Shown in pieces: positions 48,650-63,352 of a stretch of DNA of 64,000 nucleotides (position 1 is its first letter; each line of letters starts with the position of its first letter). This stretch comes from Warburgia ugandensis (Eukaryota; Streptophyta; Magnoliopsida; Canellales; Canellaceae). Location of the stretch: NCBI GenBank assembly GCA_035236585.1, contig CP141130.1:78687944-78751943 (forward strand), read 5' to 3'. The notes beneath the pieces were generated by a model, which was not told where the DNA came from, did not search any database, and saw only the letters and a list, made by a program, of their open reading frames with translations. Position numbers and translations under genes: made by a program.

Positions 48650-48975
48650 GAAAAAAATCATATTTAATGGCCTTTTCATTCAGATCTTGATGGAAAAACT
48701 ATTGATTTACCTCTAGTCACCGACAAAGATGGATGTTTAGGAGAGAGAGGGGACGTTGGAATGGAAGGAGAGAATGGGGGTTGATTGGCTCAACAGAAAA
48801 ACCCAAGATGCACTAGAGAAAATGGGGGGGTGAGAGAAAGAGAGGGGTGGTGGACACTAGGGTGGATGGGGTCGATCAGGTTTTATATTTTATGATATTA
48901 TTTTAAGATGGTCTTAAAAAATCATGCCATATATTTTAAGATGGTTTTTACAAAACCATCTTAGTTTTCATTTAT
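48650..48975 (-). mobile_element. CACTA-like end, right, with 5' leader-like sequence
   Basis: TTAAGATGGTCTTAAAA and TTAAGATGGTTTTTACAAAACC (split by one base) lie at 48900-48962. They are the same words as at 44213. On the minus strand the next 250 bases are CT/CCCC-rich, like a CACTA gene leader. With the left array this may delimit one element of about 4.8 kb. Confidence 0.5.
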
Positions 48976-50270
48976 TTAATATTTTTGTTTAAAATCATCT
49001 TATTTAAATTCTTCCAAAAAATTATAGATTTTTTAACTCATTTCAATGACTTTTCAAGGTTGTTCTTGATTGATGTGCTATGTCAGAGCTATAGATATGT
49101 AAATATATATAGTGAATTGCTATTAAACAATCATGCATACATAAATAAAAAACATAAGAATTTTTTTTTGAACAACTCCTAACCTTCCTTTATTTACATC
49201 TATCAAACGTTACCTTTTAACTTGTTCCCTCAAAAACCAAGCACCCTTCTCACTAATATCACACACACATAATCCATCACATTCTTATTGATTATATCAA
49301 TTGATGGCATTATTTTAGTAATACAAGGCTAATCTATTGCAGTATTACTTGAGTCTTCTTCATTATAAAAGCCCCCCAGGGTTGCTAATAAAATAATTGC
49401 TCATCTTATATCATGTCTGCCTTATGCATAAAATACATTTTTTTATTTTAATGCTAAATTAAAGCTATCATTTTTATAATCAATCTTTTTAGGTCCTCTA
49501 ATGTTAATCCAAGAGTATCAGTTTTGATGTTATCTTTGTTGTATTTCACCTAGTCGCATTTAAATACAACCATAGTTCTACAAGTATAATCAAGCATCCA
49601 TTTCTCTTGTATAACCTTGTAATAAGTATCATTCACGACAATTGAGTTGTGGTCCCTTGAACTTGAAAAGAAAGTAACATTGGCAACTTGGTTGATCACA
49701 CTATTTTATTGCATTATAAGTTATCATAGCCTTTTTTGTAAAAGACATAATCATTGATGGCCTATATAGCATACTTTATTACTTCTAATCGAGGTCCCAT
49801 TGCCATGCAACCAAAGGATTCAAATATACTTTGACCTGGAACATCTTGCCAATCTTGAACTTATGTATATTAAGTGGGAGGATTTTTATAATTTAATAAA
49901 TTAGTATATGTATGTATAACATGGTAAATGAACAGCTTATTCATTTTACTTTCTAATAAAGCCAAGTAGTGAAGTGCAAAAGTGCTCAGGTTGCAGCTAG
50001 TTCCACCTTCGTGCAGTTCTTAGATACCTTGCTTTCAAGAACTCCATGTGCTTGTTACAAGGAAAAGATGTAAAGAAACATATTACCTTTTACACATAAA
50101 ATAGATAAAAATGTTCAAGAAATATGAAAGAGAGAGTCAACTTACTTTATGTATGGATAAACTTCATTGCCGTTGTTTGCAAGACATAAAGGTACACATG
50201 ATCCCATTCTTTATGTTCAAGGGTCGATACACAAACACTCGAGAAAGGTTCATCAACTTTTGGATCAAAT
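48976..50270. other. Decayed DNA, probably CACTA-derived, no readable gene
   Basis: It lies downstream (on minus) of the transposase fossil. ORFs are short and uninformative. Confidence 0.4.
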
Positions 50271-51646
50271 CTACTTGATCATTTGTTTTCTTGATGGGAT
50301 TCTAACTACCTCTACTCCTGATAAGTACTTTGTTCAAAGCTCCATCTTTTCTTCTGCAATGTAACATTCTGTGATGCACTCCTCTAGCCAATTATGATCT
50401 TGTATGCACCCTTGCAACACTTTCATGTACCTAATAAATAGGTACATCCGTGATAAATAAACTAATCACTCAGAGTCTAACCTCATCAACGAGATGCATA
50501 GTTAAGTATACCATGATATCAAAAAAACATAGTTAAAAGTCAAGGTTGCATAAATTTATCACTAGATAGTCTTGCATTTTTTGTAATTTTATGACATCCA
50601 TCACCTTCTTACACAAAGCATTGAAGTAGTAGAACTTTGTAATAGATCCTCTAATTTTATTCGACAACACTAAACATATTGCTATAAGTAGGAGTTATTA
50701 TATTAGGGCATGGCAATCATGTGACTTTATCTCTAATCGTTTTAGCTCTCCCATGTATACATTGTTTCTTAAGTTTTAAGAGCATCCTTCTGGGACTTCA
50801 AGCTCTGATAGGGTTTTACACTATTTTTCTCTTCTCCTTGCCAAATGTATAATCTGCTTTAAGTAAGTATGTTCCTCAGTTGTTCCTATACTCATGGATG
50901 CAACCTTCTCTTTAGACCCATCTTCATAAGATCCATTCAAGCTACTAAGTACATCCTTTATTTTTTTGGGTACATTAAGGTATTAGTCAAGCTCTTACAG
51001 ACATTCTTCTCAATGTACATGATATTAAGCACGTGTGACACGTGTAGGGTTTTTTAGTATACAAGTTCAAAGAATATTTACTTCTTCTTCCAATAACTTT
51101 TAGAGTTGCTACCACTGGCACATTTAGTTACTTTTTTCTTCCCTCATGAGTAATTAAGGTTTTTAACCTTTTCCAAAAAAAAAAAATTTGGTCATCATCT
51201 TTGGAGATATTCTTGTCTTTACTCTACCATTAAATTCCTCCTTTTTAAAATGGTATGAATGGTTTCTAAGAAACCATTTTCTGTGGCCTATATATGAATG
51301 TCATCTTCCTACCATGTTTAAGTTATATCATACAAGTTTTATTACTATATATAGGATAAGCATTGTATCTCTTCACGGTGCATCCTACCAAATTACTATA
51401 TGCAAGGAAGTAATTTGATGTCCACATTAATGTAGCCTTCAATTTGAATGACTCTTTCTTATAAACATTATAAAATTCAACCTTTACATTGCATAATATC
51501 TTAAGATTATTAATCAATAGAGCCAAGTACACATCCATGCCATTCCTAGTTGCTAGGGACCCGATATCAACATAGATAGCATCAAACTTCCTCTTCATGA
51601 ATAACAACAACGAAGGTTGTAAAAAAATGTTATAATAAGCTAACAA
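50271..51646 (-). pseudogene. CACTA (En/Spm) transposase, TNP2-type, decayed
   Basis: Minus-strand blocks in the order of plant TNP2-family transposases: MDVYLALLINNLKILCNV and SFKLKATLMWTSNYFLAYSN (51323-51646), then IFFELVY and LNIMYIEKNVCKSL (about 51020-51110), then LKSHDCHALI (about 50720-50750), then YLVINLCNLD-like words, and YMKVLQGCIQDHN and ECITECYIAEEKMELCTKYL (about 50300-50430), which belong to the adjoining DUF4218-type domain. In life it binds the subterminal repeats and cuts the ends. Here at least five stops or frame changes interrupt it. It lies outside the two AAGATGGTTT arrays, so it may belong to a second CACTA copy nested with the first. Confidence 0.88.
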
Positions 51647-51660
51647 TTGTAACTACTGCT

Positions 51661-52200
51661 TGTGACAGCCAGGGTTCCAATAGTGTGTATATTCTCTACT
51701 TTGGTTGAAGCCTCACACTTTTACTCTTTCTCGTAGGAAAAACATGTACACAATGAGTGAGTTTCCAATCCCTTATAACCAGCCTGGCTTACTTCTTCCT
51801 AGGCAATGTGGGACTATACTCTCAGGATCACCCAAAGCCTGCCATCTAGTAGCTCTATATCTTCCTTTCGGGACCGCCCTCCAAGACTGCCCTCTAGGCT
51901 CCCTCTTCCCACCTTAGGGAACACGTGTTCTCGCATGCGACCACTCTTGGGTCTGCCGAGCAACTACATGCATTCTACGCCCACCATCATGAGGGGATCT
52001 TGCTCTAATACCAATTGTAATAGCCACAGTCTTTCCTATAGGGTAAACCATACATTGATTTCCCAATCCATTATAACCAGCCCAGCTTATTTTTCCCCAC
52101 ACAATGTGAGAGTAAACTTTCAAGAGCACCCAAAGCCTTTCATCTTGTTACTCAACATTGTCTCATCGGAACTGCCCACCAAGACTACCCTTTAAGCTCT
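51661..52200 (-). mobile_element. TRIM-like element, older relative of the 4189 element
   Basis: Two repeats starting TGTGACAGCCAGGGTTCC (51661) and TGTAATAGCC (52016) share GGCAATGTGGGACTA-like and CAAAGCCT words. GCTCTAATACCA (52002-52013), one base off the Met-tRNA primer complement, precedes the second repeat. It has the same plan as the TRIM at 4189 but is well diverged. Confidence 0.65.
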
Positions 52201-52918
52201 TTTTTTTTTATTATTATTATTACTAAAATTCCTTCTATATTCAAAATGTTATAAAAACTTCAATTTTAGTGTTCTTAGTGTTGTTGGATTCAATTTTTTG
52301 AGTACAATAAAATATTGAGATTTCAAGGGTCAACTAGGTGTTCTTCAAAAAATTAATTCTATGAAACTTAAAACATGGAAATGCAAATTTGCATTTCAAT
52401 AAAAATAGTTAAAAGAATTTATGAAATGGAAATTAAAAATTAGGGTGAAGGAGCCCCAAAGGAAATAAAACCTTGAGGGAAAAGGCTATTGGTTAGGGAG
52501 CCACCCAACGAGGACAATATACTCTTTTGTGCACTCTAATTCTAGGAAGTTCACATTTTTCTACTGGGAAGAGTAAAACCATGAGGTTTTAGCCAAAGCT
52601 AACAATATATACACTGTTGGAACCCTAGCTGTTGCATGCTCATAGAACTATGAGAATTAATGTTGTTTGTAGACATTATAAGTGGTAGATTTCTTGATTA
52701 TTTATTTATTTTTTTCAAATTTGGGTCACAAGAAGTCTATGAGTTTTCACATTGGGTTATTTGTTGGATGGCATATAATCTTATTTTAAAAATAATAAAT
52801 CAAGCATGCATGTCTATTAAATTATAAATATGCAAATACAAATCGATTCCATAAGGACTCAATGTTAAAGCTTAGGAAAATTAGTTGGAATCCAACCTAA
52901 ATTATCCTAACCTAGCTA
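52201..52918. other. No gene; possible LTR-like edge near 52762
   Basis: The string from TGTTGGATGG (52762) through ATGCAAATAC to AAGGACTCA resembles, on minus, the end of the Athila LTRs (GAGTCCCTGTGGGTTCGA, then GTATTTGCAT). If real, an older LTR runs from here into copy B. The similarity is short. Confidence 0.3.
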
Positions 52919-53128
52919 AGCAAAGTTAAACAAATGGAATAATCAAATTAACTACTAATTACATTAAATAAATTCACCTAATTATAAAATCCATTATTTT
53001 GAAATCCACTACATTAATAATTAGAAGCATTCATATGCAAGTATAATTGATTTAATACAACACGTATTAATATAACAACAATAAAATAATAATATAGAAG
53101 ATGTATGCGTTAAAAGTCCAAATTCTTA

Positions 53129-54282
53129 TATTTTTTAATTTAAATGATATGTCTAACTTAATCTATATGTATCAAATCATAGCTTGTATTTTTTAATATC
53201 ACGAACTATCTAAGTATCCATACATATCAAGCTAATTAACACACTAGAACTAGTCTTAAACAATAGAATATACCTCATAATTCCCATGAAAAGATTCCTA
53301 CTTATTTACATTAAGTTGTATGACATATCATAAAAATTTATAATTCAAATTCCTAAATATAATAATCACTTATACGTGAACATAATTACTAGTTTAATGT
53401 GGTTTAATTGTCATCCTAAATGGATGATTTAACTACTCATGATTAGCATGAAAGACATACCTAAAAATTAATGATAAAAATGACCTAAAATTAATTTCCC
53501 GTAAAATTACCACAAAATAAGTAGTAAAATAGTTCCTACTTTAGCTTAGTTTACCAAGGTTTCTAACCATGCTTAGGATGGGTGAAACGTAACCCTAGGG
53601 TGGCTGAGCTCTTCTCTTAGTCCTTATCTTGTTAAAAAAATTACACCTAAACCAATTGAAAACAAAACACATAAACTAGAGAAAAAACATGTGATTAAAT
53701 TATAAACTAACCTAGAGAAAAACACATGAAATATAGCTTCTAAACTAAGAAAAAAAATGATGAACTTTATTGCAATTAAATATTGATTCAATACAAGAAC
53801 ATGATGGAGAAAGAAAAAGAAAAGATTACAAAACTTTCTCGGATTAGATCAATGCCCAAATCTCTCCTTCTCATTGTGCTGCACATTAACTAGTTGCATA
53901 CTTTAGGATCTTCCCAAGCCAAGCCAATACAAGATCATTTGTCCTTTAAAACCTAAACTAAGCAAAGCTCTTTATTTTGACATGTCATTCACCAAAGAGG
54001 CGCAAAATCACAACCAGCCAAAACCCAAGAGTGAAAATATCTAAATCCAAGTAGCAGCCCCCTACGAGAGTGAACATCCAAGAGAGGTGGATTCTTCCAA
54101 AATCAGGCATCCTTGCTTGAGAGAGCTCTAATATATGAAAAATGTTATTCAACTTTTCTAAAGATGTATGAAGAACTCCTAAACATATGATGTTCTCCAC
54201 CTTAGCAACCAATGTGAAAAAATGCCAATCTCTAAGGTGAAGTACTTCTTTCCCTAAGAGAACAGCCCAACCTTCTCTCTTA
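53129..54282. other. Segment of 1154 bp present only in copy B
   Basis: In copy A the flanks join at 211/212. The word TCTTA occurs at both edges in copy B (53124-53128 and 54278-54282), and one TCTTA remains in A. This is the pattern of a microhomology-mediated loss in A. The segment has no recognised gene, and its 105-codon minus-strand ORF is unassigned. Confidence 0.8.
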
Positions 54283-55094
54283 CACTCTCCTTTCAAATAC
54301 ATGTTTCTTTCCCTCGAGTGAAGTTTCCTTCTCTCTTATAGGAATGCAATGCCTATTATAAAAATCTATCTTTTTCCCATAGCCAAAAACATGTTTTTCC
54401 TTTCTTAAGTGAATGCACTCCCAAAATAGCACATTTCTGACTCTCCTAAGGTGAAGCACTCCCATGCACTCTATGTAATTAGATTTCTACAAGGTCACAC
54501 TATACAAGTTAATTAAAGTCATAAATAAAATATAAGTTGTCTCTACGAGGGATTGCTTGGATAGTAGGTTTCTAATATGTGTGTGTGTATGCCCATGCAT
54601 GTGTGCGATATATTAGAAAGAGAGGATGATGATAAATGAAAGAAATTGCCCACTTTTGGAGTATTTTTTGAGTTTTGAGTTTCTAATATTCTCTCTTCCT
54701 TGCTTCTAGTTCTAAGGGTTGGAATTTGGAGTTACTTTTTAGAAAAGAAGAAATGAGTGTTGAATCTCAACTAGTAGTGGACCAAATAGATTGTTCAAAA
54801 TTTTGATCCTTTATAAGGTATGTTCTTATATATAAATTCTAGTTTTAAAAACTAATTCACATGATACATGATGATCAAGATCGCATTTTTAAGTTCTTAA
54901 TTCAAATCAAGAAAAGTTCTTGAATTTTTGCACATATTTGAATAATGAATGGGCTTAGGCTTAATGAATCTTGGACTTTGGTTTTAACTTAGAGTTGGTT
55001 GATGGAACTCAATTGAAGATATCTAGATCTTTGGATTTATTTGAAGGGTTGGATTAATGGGCTTAAGCTTGATTGAACTTAATTTTGTGATGGG

Positions 55095-55374
55095 CTTGAA
55101 GGCTAGATTGTGGTTCCCACTAGGCTAGGGTTAGATTGAGACCTTTGATTATGTTTAAGGTTATATCTTGGAGCCTGCTTGATGACGGCTAGATTTTAAC
55201 TATCAAATTCACCTTAGGCTAGATCTCAGCATTGGATAGGATAAGGCTAGATCAGAGTCATTGAATACTTCTTTTAGGCTAGATTTCAGTATGCCTCCTG
55301 CTAGGTTTTAGTCGTTGATGTGTTTTTGGGTTACATATTAGCATTCATTAGGCTAGGGCTGGATCTTAGCTATT
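55095..55374. repeat. Decayed minisatellite, copy B left part
   Basis: Counterpart of 1016-1304, with the same GGCTAGAT words. Confidence 0.55.
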
Positions 55375-58300
55375 TGTAATGACACAAATTTTGAAGATAT
55401 TTTGTATTACATTTATAACCACAATCAACCATGATGATCTCCATATGCTAGCTAGTTATAGCCTATTTATTTTGGAAAATTTTGAAGATTAATAGATATT
55501 AAATCACTTTAATAGGTGGTTGGATGTTTTATTTTAATTAAAATATGAAACCAAGGAATTTGTGAGAAAAATTAGTATCCTTAGATTCTACACTCGAAAT
55601 GGAATCCAACACCTCAAAGAACACTGAAAACAAAGTTCGTATGAAGAAGTTATAAGCGTCGAAAAATGGAGGGCATATTTGTAATTTGATTGTAAAACAA
55701 CTAAGATCCAGAAACATAGGGGGCCATTTTACTGATGACACCCCCCCAGGTCGTCTTCCTCCTCCAGCCATCGACTTCCAGTACCGCCTTTGCAAGGCAC
55801 CGTCATTGGGTAGCACTGCCTTCAATGGCTATAAAAGCCCTCTCCCCCCTTCTCTTCGAGCATCTCTTTTCCGGCTACTTTAGCCCAAAGTTCTAGCAAA
55901 GCCTCCATCGAGAAATCCCTTTCTCCCATTTCCCTTGCAATTTCTAGCATCGGCCCAGGTCTTCCCTTCAGGCCGGCCATTCCCCTTTCTCGGTTTCCCC
56001 CATTGTTCCTCTGTTTTCATCGAAAAATTCGGTTTTCCCTTCCTCGTGTTTTTTGGCGTTTAAGGTTTGGGCGACCTGGAGAAAATGCAAAATCTCTGCC
56101 CCAAGTACCCTCTTCTTCTCTTTCTATCTTTTCCCTTGGTTTTCCCCTCCTTTCTGGCCTAGATCCATATCGGATTTGGCATTTCCCGGCCAAAAATCGC
56201 TAGGGGAGAGCCGGGTTCAACCCGGCTCCACACGAACCAAGCGTCCGGGGGACGCTGCATGTAACCTATGTTCGGGATGCTCCCCTGGGACGAGCTTCGA
56301 GCATGCGACCGTGCGGGCACGGTCCCAGGTTCGACCAGGACACACGAGCGGCCCGAGAGTCGAGAGGCGCCGCGTTAGTGCCGGAGACGCATTTGTGCGA
56401 CGTTGTCTAGGACGCACACCCTGGCGTGTCATTTGGGCATGCGTACGCATGCGAAACACAATCTTGGTTCAACCGAGAAGCACACGGGTCTTGGGAATCG
56501 TGATGCGTGGGTCCTACGCGAAAAATTCTGGTTCGTCCGTTGATGTGCGACACTAAAACCCCAATTAAGGAGGCTATAGAATTCCGATTGACGATCCGAA
56601 AGAACCATTGTGTTCGTATCAATGATACGGACCTAATGAGACTATAAAAGTTAGGATCAAAGGAATATTTTATATGCATATAGCCCAAAAACTATAAATA
56701 TCTCATAGATCAATCATGTCAAAGATGATCAGATCTTATGAATTGATCACTTAAGGGTGTTAGGGGATTAATAGCTTAGGATCAACCCAAGATTACATGT
56801 ATTCATCCCTGAATTATAGGGTCTAACCATTGAATAGTAGATCCATACAAAAGATTTGGCCTGAAAAAGTATTAAGCAAGGACCTATAGATCCTAAAAGG
56901 CAAATCTAGCCATCTAAGTAATGATCCATAAAAGTTGAAAAATAATACTTGAATCATTGTTATTAATTAATATTCAGGGTTTCACAAAGGTAACTCAGGG
57001 TCGAGTAATAACGGACGTGATTCAAGGAACATCGAAGTAAGTAGTCTGATATTACTCAGTTTTCAAATGTATCCCAAACTTTAAGTGATTTACATGCTTC
57101 TATTGCCCTATTTAATATGTGTTTTGAGACATGCTGTTATTATACGGGCATGCGAACTTGTCTACATGATTTATATCCTTGAGGCACTTGCATTTGTCAT
57201 TGTATTAAGTATGCTTTTGGGATACGATGTTTTATACGAGCTTGCGGATTTATGGCGTTGAATACAATACTAGCATGAGTAGATTTTATGCATTGCTCGC
57301 ATGTTTTGAAAATAAATGCATAAATTGCATGATTTCGATGATTGAGATTTGGATTTATCTATATATGCTATTTTAGTTATTGAGCCTAGTGGGCACTATG
57401 CTGAGAGGTTGTTATGTACGAGGTTGGCCTCCCGGCCTCTACCACTAAAAAGGGTGGATGGTATCACACCAAAAATGGCATTGTCCCTTCCTTGACTGCT
57501 GTGGTAAATAGGAACGACCACTAGAGGTGTTACGGCACCCTTTCGGGGACATATCCATAGTTGCCGTGGAGGCTATGGTGGACTGGTCTTTAGATACTGA
57601 AGACACACGATTCAGAGGTGTTCAGGTCGTGAGCATAGTTGGCCCTATGATTTCGGTTGGATTGATATGCATATAGCATTGAGAAGGTCATAAATGAGTA
57701 CTCGTGACCAGTCGGTTTGATATGGTTACCGACCCATCAGCTTGAGTTCCAAGTGGGCAGATCATCGAATGAGGCAGCCTGCGGTGGGAACAAAACCAAA
57801 AGACCATGTGCATGATACTTATAGTAATGCCAGCATCTGCTTGAATGACGACTATTTTAAGAGTTTCATGATTATTATATTTTACTCGTTAGTATGATGT
57901 GTTGCCGAGATCTTCTTACATGGATACTATTAATTTCTACTTTATGATGTTAGTCATGTCTATATCATTGAATACTAGATTTTTGGTAAAGGATTTCATG
58001 ATTGAAATTGCATCAATGAGCTTACGTTTTATGCATAAATACGTGTGTTTGCACAAGATGGAGTCAGTGATGTTTTACATGAAAAGCTCTTTGAATAGTG
58101 CATGTTGCCTGCCGAGTTTTCAAAATAGTAGTATTAGATCACCTATTGGGTATGAGAAATACTCACTAAAATATGTCATTTTTACAAATTAACTCTAAAA
58201 GAATTAGAAGAAGCATCAAGAAATGTCAGTGCTACGATTAAGTAAATGACGAGAAGACGCGTATAAATGTAAGTATATGATTCACCCTTTGAACATGTAT

Positions 58301-58561
58301 TTATAGTTATTATAGTTGGACTGTGCGCTATGATTGGATAAACCTGGGAAGACATTTATGATTTTTTTTTTTTATTTCCAAAATTTCCTTATTCATCTTG
58401 AAGGTAAATGACACTCGGGCTTTTAAAAAATGAATTTAAAACAAAAGGATTTTTCGCTACATTGCATTGTTTTTCTAAAAGGGTTTTCAAATAGGGATCG
58501 ATCCCGCTCTAGGAATTAGTTATTGCATTTAAAAATGCATATGAAAACCCAGGTCGTCACA
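55375..58561 (+). mobile_element. Solo LTR, Ty3/gypsy-like (copy B, longer)
   Basis: It starts TGTAATGACACA and ends GTCGTCACA. CTATT lies on both sides (55370-55374 and 58562-58566). It is 3187 bp long. A TATA-like GGCTATAAAAGCC is near 55828. It is the same insertion as 1305-3357. Confidence 0.8.
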
Positions 58562-58740
58562 CTATTGAATTGTATTTTTAGGCTAGATCTTAGGCCTAGA
58601 TTGCTAGAGTTAGATCTAGGCTGTTGAGTGTAGTTTTTAGGCTAGGATAGGCTAAATCTAATCTATTGAATTGTGTTATTAGGCTAGATCTTAACATCTA
58701 CTAGGATAGGCCTAGATCTAAACCATTAATCTCTTTTGTT
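58562..58740. repeat. Decayed minisatellite, copy B right part
   Basis: Counterpart of 3358-3535. Confidence 0.55.
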
Positions 58741-59390
58741 TTGAATGGGACTCAATTATTTGTAATATATTTAGAGCCCTATTTGATTTAGGACTTAGAA
58801 ATAAATTAGAGGCAATAGGGTAGTTCTTTCTATTCTAGGTGGGGCCCACTTGTTTTGGTTTCTCTCTTTTACATTAATTATTTAGACTCCAAAATTTCTC
58901 TCTCTTTTATTCCCATAACTTGGAATCCAAAGAGGAGGAGGTGCCATTTTCAATGTTAAACGAGTCCCACTTCATATGCCAAGTTAGAGGGTACACAACA
59001 CATTAGGTATTCCCCAAAGAGAATAAGCAATCATAGAACATGATAGCACTGGGTACCCCTGGAAGAGTAAGTAGCTATAGAGGAAATATCTCACTGGGTA
59101 CTCTCAACAATGTAAGCAAGGACAGATAAAAAATCATGGGGTTCTCTTAAGAGAGTAAATAAGCACGTAGAGAGTAGTTTTTTCTACCTTGATTAAAGAA
59201 CCCCAACTGCAAATCTCCTAGAAAATTCTCAGAGCTCTCTTCTTATATTTCACTCTATTTCTTCTTATGTGTCTAAGTGTGTTTTAGGCTCTTGAGTTAG
59301 GGGGTATTAATAGGCTTTAGAAGTCCTAGAACTTAGGGAACATGGGTGAGTGTGGAGCTAAGTAAGGGTCAATTTTTACATGTGTGTGTG
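58741..59390. other. Non-coding duplicated stretch
   Basis: Counterpart of 3536-4188. Nothing is recognised. Confidence 0.5.
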
Positions 59391-60000
59391 TGTAACACCC
59401 CGAGTTCCAACAATCACAATATTGTCCGCTTTGGGGAGTCCATACACCCCTCACGATTTTGCTCTTCCTAAGTTTCCTAGGGAAAACGCGTTGTGACTAT
59501 TAGAGACACCCGAATTCTTATTAATGGCACAGTTTCCTCTTCCCCGAGCAATGTGGGACTAAACTCTCAATTCCTCACCTTGCCTAGAAGCCTGCCAACT
59601 CTTTCTGGACCGCCTTCATTGGCCAAGGCTTCACAACCTATCCCCCTTTAGGGACACACGTCCCCGCGTGTCTTACCACACACGAGCGCCCGCGTGCGAC
59701 TTAGCCACCACAGCACGAGGGAAACTGGCTCTGATACAATTTGTAACACCCCGGGGTTCCAACATTCACAATATTGTCCGCTTTGGAGCGCCCATACACC
59801 CCTCACAGTTTTGTTCTTCCCAAGTTTCCTAGGGAAAACGTGTTGTAACTATTAGAGACACCCGAATTCTTATTAATGGCCCAGTTTCCTCTTCCCCGGG
59901 CAATGTGGGACTAAACTCTTTGTTCCTCACCTTGCCTAGAAGCCTACCAGCTCCTTTTTGCCCGCCCTCATCAGCCTACCCTCATCGGCCAAGGCTTCAC
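59391..60000 (-). mobile_element. TRIM-type short LTR retroelement (copy B)
   Basis: The same plan and site as 4189-4799. The repeats start TGTAACACCCC at 59391 and near 59742, with the Met-tRNA primer complement between them in slightly altered form. Confidence 0.8.
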
Positions 60001-61392
<1,392 letters not shown>

Positions 61393-61815
61393 CCACTTAG
61401 CTTGTTATGGTTAGGAAATTCCTCTTCTTTTCAAATGTATACTTCTAATAAAAGAAAATAAATAAATAATATAAAAATCAAAAGTTGAGAGAAACGATAG
61501 AGGAATGTCCCTCACAGCACAATTATGTCTTTCCTCTTCCTCTCCATTATCGTCTGAACTCGATCCAACCCTCTTCTTCTTTTAGGCATTGCAAATGCAA
61601 AAATCCACTTAACTAGCCATGGTTAGGAAAATCCTCTTCTTTTCAAATTTATACTTCTAAAAACAAAAAAAAATATTATAAAAATAAAAAGTTGAGATAA
61701 ACAACAGAGGAATGTCTGTCATAGTACAACTATGGCTTTCCTTTTCCTCTCCGTTATCGTTTGAACTCGGCCCAACCCTCTTCTTCTTTTAGCCATTGCA
61801 AAGGCAAAAAAGTAT
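61393..61815. repeat. Two-copy tandem repeat, unit 212 bp (copy B)
   Basis: Units start CCACTTA at 61393 and 61605. The repeat was already doubled before the segmental duplication. Confidence 0.85.
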
Positions 61816-62682
61816 GGCATTTTTGCAAAAAGTCCAATGCATTTTAGTTTTATAAATTTGCCATTGAGTTTTCATAAGCTTTGCAAAATTACCATTCTGT
61901 TAGTTTTTCATCCTCCTTCCTTATTAGCTTTTTTTAAAATTCCAATATTACCCTTACTCTATTTCGAATTTAAGTTTTATACTTTAGAATAGTAACCCAT
62001 GATTAAGTTACCAAATTTGGTCTCTAAGTTCAATGACTTCCCAATAGAGTGTTTCAATAAAAGATAGTATGTAACACAATTCAATAATAAGGAATCTAAT
62101 AGTACAATTATATCTCAACAAAAACCAATCACTAGTGAGATATTCAATTGTAAACATACAATGTTTACCAACTTGCACAACAGTATTTGTTAAGTTTCTT
62201 CAATAAAATTCAACAATTTAAACTTTAATTTCTCACTAAAACTGAAATAAAAATGTTTCTAATACAAATTAGAACATAATAAATGCTTTGAATCAATAAA
62301 AATATAATAAATTAAGAAGAATTCAAGTTTAAACCATAAGAAAAACATTGTTACTGTTAATGCAAACAGCGACGAGTAACAGACTTTAAACTCTTCGTTT
62401 GAATGACAATTTGATATCTAGGACTTGGGTCTTCTTCTTCTCAATTTCTTCTATCTAGCATGATCAATTTTGGAGATTTTCATTAGTTAATAAAGTGAAA
62501 AATCATGCGTAAAATCCTCTTGTTTAACATAGTCCATTTGCTAAAGGATAATATCAAAATATCATAAAAACTAACTAGGAGGAGGATAGAAAACTAAAAA
62601 AATGGTAATTTTGCAAAGCTTATGAAAAATAAATGACAAATTTGTAAAATTCACAAAACATTGGACTTTTTTGCAAAAAACC
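61816..62682. mobile_element. Mutator-like MITE, copy B
   Basis: 867 bp with the same inverted arms as 6630-7496. Confidence 0.75.
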
Positions 62683-62847
62683 AAAAAAATAAAAGGCAGA
62701 TTTTGGTCTTGTTAGGTTTCAACCATTTTGCTCGAAACCAAAACCCATAGTTCTTCTTGTTTCTGTCTCCACTTTAGGATTTCAGCCATGGAAGAGGTAG
62801 AATATTGTAACTTGACTAGGTCCCTTATCTAGTGCATGTTCCATTGA

Positions 62848-62982
62848 ATGACGTCGAAAGAGGACGAGGTGAAGGTTGCTACGGAGAATAGGGTGCTTAT
62901 TATGACAGCGTCGAAAGAGGAGGTGAACAAGCCCGATGGTAAGGCGATTGAGGTTTTCACAATGGGGTTTATGTGTTGGGTG

Positions 62983-63016
<34 letters not shown>

Positions 63017-63033
63017 AGTTCCCATGTTGTTGA
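62848..63033 (+). CDS. Short ORF of unknown function, copy B
   Basis: MTSKEDEVKVATENRVLI and on through MGFMCWVFLS, then a short CT tract. It keeps the frame of 7662 over the first 46 codons or so, with two or three residue changes. Function and coding status are unknown. Confidence 0.25.
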
Positions 63034-63352
63034 GACTGGAAAAGAGTAGTTATAGAATCGAATATCACTAATTTTTTATTAGCTTGTTGTGATTCAATAG
63101 ATTATATTTGTATAATTTGACACTCGCCGCCAGTAGATAATATTTCAATTTGGCGCATGGCTTGCCATGCTTCAACAGATGTTTTTTTAGCTTGATGTGC
63201 TTCAATAGATTATAGCACATACCCTAATATTTTAGCTTATTGTTAATTTTCTTCAATCGGTATGCTACTCAGATCTCCTTAAGGAATCACAGTGGCCCAC
63301 CACCTCCTCCTGGTTAGTTTTATTACAAACATCTACTCATAGCGGGTGGTTT

